Assembly (NCBI GenBank): GCA_003387805.1 | Contig: QGSR01000138.1 | Span: 1-5,600, forward strand | DNA length: 5,600 nucleotides | Direction: 5' to 3' | DNA from: Bacillota bacterium | Lineage (GTDB): Bacteria > Bacillota > Limnochordia > Limnochordales > ZCTH02-B6 | In this document: piece after piece, positions 1 through 4,837 of the stretch | Layout of the letters: every line of letters starts with the position of its first letter | How positions within the stretch are numbered: position 1 is the first letter of the stretch | Notes under the pieces: model-generated | What the model was told of the DNA's origin: nothing | Seen by the model: the letters and a program-made list of their open reading frames with translations, nothing else | Databases searched by the model: none | Translations under genes and position numbers: made by a program

Positions 1-187
1 CGGCCCCCGCCCCCCCCCCCGGCGAGGGGCGCCCCCCCCCCGGGCCCCCCGGTTTGGGCGCCGCCCCGGGGCCGCCCCCCGGCCCCGGCACCGGCCCCCG
101 CCGGCGTCCGTGCTCGGCGGCACGCCTCGGCCGGCGCCGAGCCACGGGCACCGCGGTGCGCGCGGCCCGCGGGCCGCGGCCGGCCGC
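1..187. other. Non-coding, extremely GC-rich end with long C-runs
   Basis: I see no supported gene here. Bases 1-120 contain only eight A or T bases. C-runs occur at 4-8, 10-20 (11 Cs), 32-41 (10 Cs), 45-50 and 75-80, unlike anything else in the window. The part nearest the gene (about 127-187) contains several GC palindromes. The C-runs may be a low-quality contig end, since homopolymers this long and this composition are typical of degraded read ends. Alternatively they may be a real G-rich tract on the minus strand able to form a quadruplex. Open frames crossing this area are compositional artefacts. Confidence 0.6.
161..178 (-). terminator. Palindromic hairpin after the binding-protein gene, possible terminator without T-run
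   Basis: An 18-base perfect palindrome (CGCGGCC-CGCG-GGCCGCG) begins 10 nt past the stop codon. In RNA it forms a 7-bp all-GC stem with a 4-nt loop. No T-run follows, so it does not meet the intrinsic-terminator pattern, but it is the best candidate for an operon-end structure. Smaller perfect palindromes flank it at 176-187 and 148-159. Confidence 0.35.
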
Positions 188-1453
188 TCAGCGCTCCCGC
201 TCCAGCGCCTGGTCCACCCGCTGCGCGGCCCGGTCCAGGAACGTCTGCACGCCGCCCTGGCGCTCCAGGCTGCCTTCGACGTACGCGGTCAGCACGTTCC
301 GGAACTCGCCCATGACCGCGTTCTCAATGTCGCCCCAGACCGCCAGCGGCGGATAGGCCGTCGCGTAGCCGAGGGCCGTCTTGAACACTTGCCACACGCC
401 CGTCTCGTAGTACGGGTCGGCGAAGGCCTCCAGCGTGGCCGGCAGCATCTTGGACAGATCCCGCGTGTACGCGACCAGGTTTTCCGGCCGCAGCAGGAAC
501 TGAATCCACTGCTTGGCCGCTTCCTGATGCGGGCTGGCCTTCAGGATGACCAGGTTGCTGCCGCCCGAGAACGCGGCCCGCCCCGCGGGACCCGCCGGCG
601 GCTCCACGACGCCGTAGTGCAGCGACGGGTTCTCCACCTCGATGTCAGCGATGTTCCACGGTCCCATGAACGCCATGGCCACGTTGCCGTTGATGAACGC
701 GGCGTCGGCCTGAGGCTGGTTGTACTCGGCCGTGGCCCGCGACGCGAGGCCCTGGCGCACCAAGTCCACGTAGTACTCCATGGCCGCCACGCCTTCCGGC
801 CCGTTGAAGACGGCCTTGCGGGCCGACATGTCCACCAGGTCGCCGCCGTTGGCCCACAAAATGATGGCCCAGTTGTGGATCAGGTCCCACGCGTTGGTGC
901 CGGCGATGGCGATGGCGCTGCCGGTGCCGTGGGTCTCCACGATGCGCCGGCCCACCTCCATGAGCTCCTCGTACGTCTGGGGCGGCTCCACGCCCGCGGC
1001 CTCAAACATGTCCTTGTTGTAGAACAACACGCGGGTCTCGGCGAACCACGGCACGCCGTAGTAGCGCCCCTGGTACGTCGTGGAAATGAGGTTGGCCTCC
1101 ATGAACGCGTCCGCGCCGCCGAACTCGTCGATGTCCAGCTCCGACACCGCGCCGGTGGCGGCGAACTGCGGATTCCACGTGGTCCCCGCCTGGAACACGT
1201 CCACGCCCTCGCCGGTGATGAGCGCCGTGGAAATGCGGATCCACGCCTCGTCCCAGCCGACGATTTCGTAGTGCACCCGGATGCCCGTCTCCTCGTAGAA
1301 CTCCTGCGTCTTCTGCTCCAGCCACGGCACGTGGATAATGTCCGGAGCGTTGGGCATCACCCAAAACGTGATCTCCTGCGCCTGCGCCGCCGCGCCAAAG
1401 GTCAGAACCATCAGCGCCGCGGCCAGCGCCCACGGCTTGCGAAGGCTGGTCAC
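188..1453 (-). CDS. Extracellular sugar-binding protein (family 1 solute-binding protein, CUT1 importer)
   Basis: This secreted receptor captures a carbohydrate outside the inner membrane and delivers it to the two permeases encoded upstream. It has 421 residues, typical for the family. Residues 1-25 form a Sec signal peptide: R5 and K6, then a hydrophobic core (about 8-20), then A23-Q24-A25 as the probable signal peptidase I site. There is no lipobox cysteine. The mature part starts EITFWVMP and shows family landmarks: GEGVDVFQAGTTW (81-93), RYYGVPW (120-126), FYNKDMFEAAG (134-144), INGNVAMAFMGPWN (244-257) and the C-terminal W393-GDIENAV segment before the last helices. The start is GTG at 1453; AGGAGG lies 8 nt upstream and the leader peptide begins there. 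The stop is TGA at 188-190. It lies 222 nt after permease 2, on the same strand and as the last gene of the set, whereas binding proteins usually come first in such operons. The ligand cannot be named. Confidence 0.95.
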   Translation of the reverse strand: MTSLRKPWALAAALMVLTFGAAAQAQEITFWVMPNAPDIIHVPWLEQKTQEFYEETGIRVHYEIVGWDEAWIRISTALITGEGVDVFQAGTTWNPQFAATGAVSELDIDEFGGADAFMEANLISTTYQGRYYGVPWFAETRVLFYNKDMFEAAGVEPPQTYEELMEVGRRIVETHGTGSAIAIAGTNAWDLIHNWAIILWANGGDLVDMSARKAVFNGPEGVAAMEYYVDLVRQGLASRATAEYNQPQADAAFINGNVAMAFMGPWNIADIEVENPSLHYGVVEPPAGPAGRAAFSGGSNLVILKASPHQEAAKQWIQFLLRPENLVAYTRDLSKMLPATLEAFADPYYETGVWQVFKTALGYATAYPPLAVWGDIENAVMGEFRNVLTAYVEGSLERQGGVQTFLDRAAQRVDQALERER

Positions 1454-1675
1454 GACCTTTCCCTCCTCGCCTGTCGGTCTCGTTCTCTCCGGCTCCGTCC
1501 GGGAACGGCGCGGGGCCCCCCGCCCGCCCGGGCGAAGCCGCCCGCGGCAATCCTCGCTCTTCGCCTGCGTCAGCCACCGATGTCGTCATCGACCGGGCGC
1601 CGGCTGCCGCCGCTCCGCTCCGGCCTTCGCCCGGAACCGCGGCCATCCCGGCGCGGGCCTCACCTCCCTCGCCGC
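1454..1675 (-). other. 222-nt spacer between permease 2 and the binding protein gene
   Basis: I see no supported gene or promoter in this spacer. In transcription order it has a strong but orphan Shine-Dalgarno-like GGGAGGTGAGG (1668-1658), then GC-rich sequence with two short hairpins (1529-1544 and 1510-1523). After these comes a purine-rich, probably unstructured stretch (about 1503-1456) leading into the binding protein's ribosome-binding site. No T-run follows the hairpins, so termination would be at most partial. The spacer probably lets the binding protein be expressed at a different level from the permeases. No -10-like AT-rich hexamer is visible, so an internal promoter is not supported. 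Confidence 0.6.
1529..1544 (-). repeat. CGGGCG-GCTT-CGCCCG hairpin in the operon spacer
   Basis: A perfect 6-bp GC stem with a 4-nt loop lies in the spacer downstream of permease 2. A second potential hairpin (GCGGG/CCCGC, 1510-1523) follows it. Neither is followed by Ts. Hairpins at this position in sugar-transporter operons can act as mRNA stabilisers or partial terminators that set different levels for neighbouring genes; that role here is inference, and chance formation is easy in such GC-rich DNA. Confidence 0.4.
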
Positions 1676-2599
1676 CTAGCCTTTCGTCGCCCCCGCCACC
1701 AGGCCGGAGACGATGTAGCGCTGCATGAGCGTGAACAGCACGACGACGGGAATGGACACGATGATGGAGGCGGCCATCATCATGGTCCAGCGGGCCTCGT
1801 GGGCGGTGATGTACTCCAGCAGCCCGATGGCCACCGTCTTCGTGCGGCGGCCCGTCAGCACCGAGGCGAACAAAATCTCGTTCCAGCCCATGATGAACGA
1901 GTAAATGCCCACCGACACCAGCCCGGGCCGGGCCAGCGGGAAAATCACCGAGAAGAGCGTGCGCACCCGGCTGGCCCCGTCGATGGCCGCCTGCTCGTCC
2001 AGCTCCGTCGGAATCGCGTCCAGGAAGCTGCGCAGCATGACGATGGAAAACGGCAGCGCAAAGGACGTATACGTCAAAATCATGCCGGGGTACGTGTCGC
2101 GCAGCTGAATACCGAACCGATGGTTGATCCACGTAAACAAGATGAAATACGGGATGACGAACAAGATGCCCGGCAGCATCTGCGTCGAAAGCACCGCCGC
2201 GATGTACACGTTGCGGCCCGGAAAACGGAAGCGGCTCAGCGCGTACGCGGCGAAGAAGGCCAGCAGCGTGGCGCACACCATGGTGCCGCCGCTGATGATG
2301 AGGCTGTGCACGAAGTAGTCCATAATCGGCACGGTGCGGTTGACGTTGCGGTAGTTGTCCAGGGTGAACTGGCGGGGAATCCACGAAGGCTCCATGCCCG
2401 GCCGGGTCACGTCCGCGGCCTGCAGCTCCACGCTGGACTTAAACGATCCCGATACCATCCACAAATACGGGATGAGCACCGTGACCAGCACCAAGGCCAC
2501 GGCCGCGTAAAACAGCCCCGTGCCGGCGGCCTTCCGCCAGCGCGCCCTTCTGCGCATGCCGCTGCCCGCCGCCGTCCTCTTCGCCATGCTCTGCGCCAC
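1676..2599 (-). CDS. Sugar ABC transporter permease, MalG-like (CUT1)
   Basis: This is the second inner-membrane permease of the carbohydrate importer, partner of the preceding gene. It has 307 residues. Six membrane segments are predicted at about 26-48, 97-121, 131-155, 163-189, 226-247 and 270-295. The EAA loop is EQAAIDGA (202-209) followed by FPL (220-222). The C-terminus GLVAGATKG is the family hallmark of MalG-type subunits. The start is GTG at 2599, touching the TAA of permease 1 with no spacer. GGAGGAG lies 6 nt upstream within the end of that gene, so the two proteins should be made in equal amounts by coupling. An in-frame ATG four codons on (2587) is a possible alternative, but the spacing favours the GTG. 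The stop is TAG at 1676-1678. The substrate is not deducible from sequence alone. Confidence 0.95.
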   Translation of the reverse strand: MAQSMAKRTAAGSGMRRRARWRKAAGTGLFYAAVALVLVTVLIPYLWMVSGSFKSSVELQAADVTRPGMEPSWIPRQFTLDNYRNVNRTVPIMDYFVHSLIISGGTMVCATLLAFFAAYALSRFRFPGRNVYIAAVLSTQMLPGILFVIPYFILFTWINHRFGIQLRDTYPGMILTYTSFALPFSIVMLRSFLDAIPTELDEQAAIDGASRVRTLFSVIFPLARPGLVSVGIYSFIMGWNEILFASVLTGRRTKTVAIGLLEYITAHEARWTMMMAASIIVSIPVVVLFTLMQRYIVSGLVAGATKG

Positions 2600-3586
2600 T
2601 TACATCTCCTCCATAGCCTGCCGCCGCAGCGCCCGCACGTAGAAGGCGGTAAAGATGAGCATGACCGCCATGACCGCCAGCGACATGGCCGAGCCCACGC
2701 CGAAGTGGAAGGCGGTGAACGTCTCCCGCAAAATGAGGGTGGACGGCACGTCGGCCGCGACGCCGGGGTCTTTGCCCAGCATGACGTAGAACTGATTGAA
2801 GGCGTTGTAATTCCACAAAATGGAGATGATAATGAGCGTCCGGGTCACGGGCGCGAGCATGGGCAGCGTCACGTAGCGGAACCGCTGCCAGCGGCTGGCG
2901 CCGTCGATGAGACTGGCCTCATACACTTCCTGCGGAATGCCCTGCAGCCCGGCCTGCAAAATCAACGCCGCGAAGGGCCAGCCTTTCCAGATGGCCGCGA
3001 CCATCACGGCGTAGATGGAATTGGCGCCCACCAGCCAAATCGCGGGCTCGTCGATGATGCCCAGCGCCATCAGCCACTTGTTGACCAGCCCGATGCGGGC
3101 CTGGAAAATGAAGCGCCAGACGCTGTAGGCTACCGAATCCGGGGTGATGTAGGGCAGGAGAATCAGGCCCCGGACGAAGCTGCGCCCGGGAAACGGCCGC
3201 TGCAGGAGCAAAGCCACGGCCATGCCGATGACGTAGCCGGCCGCGATGGTGACGGCGCCGAAAAAGGTCACGTTCCACAGCGACCGCCAGAAGCGGGCGC
3301 CGATGCGCCCGTTGGGATCAAAGCCTTCTTTGAAGTTGTCCAGGCCGACCCAGGGCGCGTCGGTCCAGCTGGAGACGGTGAACAGGTTCACGTCCTTGAA
3401 GGCCACCAGAATACCGTTGACCATGGGGATGTAATGCACCAGCAGCATGGCCAGCACCGCGGGCAGGATGAACAAGTACGCGGTGCCGTACCGTTTCAGC
3501 GTGCGTCGCCAGCGAGTCATCAGCGGGGGTCGTGGCGCCGCGGGCCTCTGCTGCGGCCGGGCGCCGGGCACTGCACGGGCCGCCAT
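2600..3586 (-). CDS. Sugar ABC transporter permease, MalF/UgpA-like (CUT1)
   Basis: This is an inner-membrane subunit of a carbohydrate importer, forming half of the translocation channel with the permease encoded next. It has 328 residues and six predicted membrane segments at about 36-57, 104-128, 137-160, 190-212, 248-270 and 296-318. The cytoplasmic EAA loop that docks the ATPase is clear: EASLIDGA (223-230), ending in the LP at 241-242. TM1 is followed by an extracytoplasmic stretch with the GLDNF motif (81-85) common to MalF/UgpA-type subunits. The start at 3586 is chosen because GAGGAGGT sits 9 nt upstream, inside the end of the regulator gene, and the regulator's stop is one base away, giving coupling. 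A second ATG at 3520 (MTRWRR) would match the usual family start but has no Shine-Dalgarno. The longer start adds a 22-residue Arg/Pro/Ala-rich tail. The stop TAA directly abuts the GTG of the next permease. Confidence 0.94.
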   Translation of the reverse strand: MAARAVPGARPQQRPAAPRPPLMTRWRRTLKRYGTAYLFILPAVLAMLLVHYIPMVNGILVAFKDVNLFTVSSWTDAPWVGLDNFKEGFDPNGRIGARFWRSLWNVTFFGAVTIAAGYVIGMAVALLLQRPFPGRSFVRGLILLPYITPDSVAYSVWRFIFQARIGLVNKWLMALGIIDEPAIWLVGANSIYAVMVAAIWKGWPFAALILQAGLQGIPQEVYEASLIDGASRWQRFRYVTLPMLAPVTRTLIIISILWNYNAFNQFYVMLGKDPGVAADVPSTLILRETFTAFHFGVGSAMSLAVMAVMLIFTAFYVRALRRQAMEEM

Positions 3587-3587
3587 G

Positions 3588-4589
3588 TCAGGCCGACCTC
3601 CTCACCACCAGCTCCGTGTCCAGCACGATGCGCTCGGTCTCCAGCGTCTGCCCCGCGGCCAGCCGGGTCACCATGCGAAAGGCGATGGCGCCCATTTCGG
3701 CCACCGGCTGCCGCACCGTCGTCAAAGGGGGCACCGCGGCCGCGGCCAGGGGCAGGTCGTCAAAGCCCATGACCGCCACGTCATCGGGCACCCGCAGGCC
3801 CGCTTCGTGCAGCGCCGCGACGGCGCCCAGCGCCATCAAGTCGTTGGCGCAGAAGATGGCCCGGGGCATGGGCTCTCCCGCGGCCAGCCGGCCGGCCACC
3901 GCCTCGTAGCCCGAGCGCTGCTCGAAGTCCCCGGGCCAGATGCGGTCCGACAAATCCCGGGCCCGGGCCAGCCCGGCCGCGAAGGCTTCGTGCATAGCCA
4001 GCATGAAACCCCGCACCCGGTCCATGGACGACTGAATGTTTTCGGGCCCCCGGATCATGGCGATGTCGTCGTACCCTTTGGCCAGCAGGTACTGCGCGGC
4101 CCGGTACGCCCCGCGCAAGTTGTCCACCACCACGTGGGGATAAGGGCTGCCCGCGTTGCGGTGGTCCACCACCACCACCGGCGGCGCCTCGGGATGGTCC
4201 AGCAGCTGCTCGTCCTCCCGCCAGCGGGGCGTAATGACCACCAGGCCCGCCAGCTGCGGCGTCTCCAGCGCCCGCTCGATGACGTTGTCGTGCGAGCGGC
4301 CGTCGGTGGTGTAAAACACCAGCCCGTACTCGTTCTGGTACGCCTCCCGCTCCACGCCCGCCAGCACCTCGCAGTAGAACGGCGAGCTGACGTGGGGCAC
4401 GATCAAAGCGACCACGCCCGTCCCCGTCCTGGCCCGGCGCCGGGCCGCGCCGGTGTATCCCAGCTCGCCCGCGACACGGGTCACCCGCTCCCGCAGCTCC
4501 TCCGCCACGTGGGGGTGCCCGTTCAGCACTCGGGATACCGTAGCCGGGCTCACGCCCGCGGCTCTGGCGATGTCGCGCACCGTGGCCAT
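3588..4589 (-). CDS. LacI-family transcriptional regulator
   Basis: This is a DNA-binding repressor predicted to control the sugar importer encoded directly downstream, and probably itself. It has 333 residues, the normal LacI-family length. The N-terminal helix-turn-helix (residues 2-24, ATVRDIARAAGVSPATVSRV then LNG) is followed by a hinge (about 45-56) and a periplasmic-binding-protein-like effector domain (about 58-333). Effector-domain landmarks are VVVDN (D156, N157), the MDRVRGF arginines (R191, R193), CANDLMALG (N249, D250), GFDD (275-278) and TVRQP. These are typical of sugar-responsive members. The start at 4589 is preferred because family proteins begin at MATVRDIA and an AGAAAGGG site lies 9 nt upstream. 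The frame opens further to an ATG at 4634, but that overlaps the candidate -10. The hinge (TGAARRRARTG) lacks the usual leucine that intercalates at the operator centre. The stop TGA is one base from the start of permease 1. The effector sugar is unknown. Confidence 0.95.
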   Translation of the reverse strand: MATVRDIARAAGVSPATVSRVLNGHPHVAEELRERVTRVAGELGYTGAARRRARTGTGVVALIVPHVSSPFYCEVLAGVEREAYQNEYGLVFYTTDGRSHDNVIERALETPQLAGLVVITPRWREDEQLLDHPEAPPVVVVDHRNAGSPYPHVVVDNLRGAYRAAQYLLAKGYDDIAMIRGPENIQSSMDRVRGFMLAMHEAFAAGLARARDLSDRIWPGDFEQRSGYEAVAGRLAAGEPMPRAIFCANDLMALGAVAALHEAGLRVPDDVAVMGFDDLPLAAAAVPPLTTVRQPVAEMGAIAFRMVTRLAAGQTLETERIVLDTELVVRRSA

Positions 4590-4612
4590 TGAAACAAGCC
4601 CTTTCTGTTTCA
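4590..4612 (-). promoter_or_regulatory. TGAAACA-N9-TGTTTCA dyad enclosing the regulator's ribosome-binding site
   Basis: A perfect 7-base inverted repeat (4590-4596 and 4606-4612) encloses nine bases that contain most of the Shine-Dalgarno stretch AGAAAGGG (4599-4606), and it abuts the ATG at 4589. In DNA it could be part of the operator cluster. In mRNA it could form a 7-bp, A-U-rich hairpin with the Shine-Dalgarno largely in the loop, which might modulate translation of the regulator. The purpose is inferred; only the symmetry is seen. Confidence 0.4.
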
Positions 4613-4623
4613 GAAATGTTTCT
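4602..4623. promoter_or_regulatory. Candidate LacI-family operator (overlapping dyads)
   Basis: Two perfect dyads overlap here. One is AGAAA-TG-TTTCT (4612-4623, 5-2-5 symmetry). The other is TTTCTG-TTT-CAGAAA (4602-4616, 6-3-6). The first resembles the even-symmetry, GAAA/TTTC-armed operators common for LacI-family repressors, but its centre is TG rather than CG. Both lie between the candidate -10 and the regulator's start codon, where a bound repressor would block transcription. I infer that the LacI-type protein encoded immediately downstream binds here and represses its own operon. A third, wider dyad (4590-4612) is listed separately. Confidence 0.5.
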
Positions 4624-4632
4624 TGCCGGATC

Positions 4633-4638
4633 ATTCTA
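4633..4638 (-). promoter_or_regulatory. Candidate -10 element for the regulator-transporter operon
   Basis: The minus strand reads TAGAAT here, matching 5 of 6 positions of the sigma-70 -10 consensus, within an AT-richer stretch downstream of the livF terminator. No convincing -35 is found: the hexamer 17 bp upstream is GAGCAG, so the promoter would be weak, activator-dependent or misassigned. Transcription would begin near 4626, giving a leader of about 37 nt and placing the dyads at 4602-4623 just downstream of the start site. Support comes from position more than from motif quality. Confidence 0.35.
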
Positions 4639-4727
4639 TTCCCCGGAGACTTTTCCTGCTCGATTCACAAAAATTTTTCCTTGATCCGTCGATTCGGGAG
4701 GTGCGCACAAAGAAAGGCAACAGACGC

Positions 4728-4758
4728 AAAAAGGACACCGCCTTCCCGGCGATGCCCT
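4728..4758 (-). terminator. Rho-independent terminator of the livF transcript
   Basis: On the minus strand, the bases at 4758-4748 (AGGGCATCGCC) can pair with those at 4742-4732 (GGCGGTGTCCT). This gives an 11-bp stem with two G-U wobbles and a 5-nt loop (GGGAA). Five Ts follow at 4732-4728, the first of which is the last stem base. The hairpin lies about 80 nt past the livF stop and before the regulator's leader, so it would end the livF transcript and insulate the sugar operon. The pairing was worked out by hand; no folding energy was calculated. Confidence 0.75.
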
Positions 4759-4783
4759 CGCTTTCCTGCACCAAAGCTTGTAC

Positions 4784-4800
4784 GGCCGGCCTGGCCGGCC
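4784..4800 (-). repeat. GGCCGGCC inverted repeat between the livF stop and its terminator
   Basis: Two copies of the 8-base palindrome GGCCGGCC flank a single base (4792). In RNA this folds as a stem of about 7 bp with a 3-nt loop, or 6 bp with a 5-nt loop. It lies 37 nt past the livF stop. No T-run follows, so it is not a classical terminator by itself. It could protect the mRNA 3' end upstream of the terminator at 4728-4758, or it may simply reflect GC-rich sequence. Confidence 0.5.
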
Positions 4801-4837
4801 CTGTGTTCGAAAACCGCGGCCTGCGCCCGGCGCCGTT

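Noticed and set aside
1..80. C-runs as a CRISPR-like or other repeat array
   Set aside because: There is no repeated unit with regular spacing, only homopolymer runs of varying length.
1002..2384. Minus-strand 460-codon open frame overlapping permease 2, the spacer and the binding protein
   Set aside because: It is a shifted-frame shadow of two well-supported genes; no motifs and no ribosome-binding site with good spacing.
110..3772. Very long plus-strand open frame (1220 codons) antisense to the binding protein and both permeases
   Set aside because: Its predicted protein is a low-complexity Arg/His/Gly/Pro/Val mix with no recognisable domain, and it lies opposite three clear genes with conserved motifs. 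In high-GC DNA the antisense frame aligned with GC-rich third positions often lacks stops. Its start also falls in the C-run end.
3447..4592. Plus-strand 381-codon open frame across the regulator
   Set aside because: Antisense shadow of the LacI-family gene, rich in His/Arg/Gly/Val, with no domain.
4587..4634. Upstream in-frame ATG (4634) for the regulator
   Set aside because: It would add 15 residues ahead of the conserved MATVRDIA start, and it overlaps the candidate -10. The ATG at 4589 has its own ribosome-binding site.
4784..4800. GGCCGGCC hairpin as the livF terminator
   Set aside because: No T-run follows it; the hairpin at 4728-4758 with its T-run fits much better.
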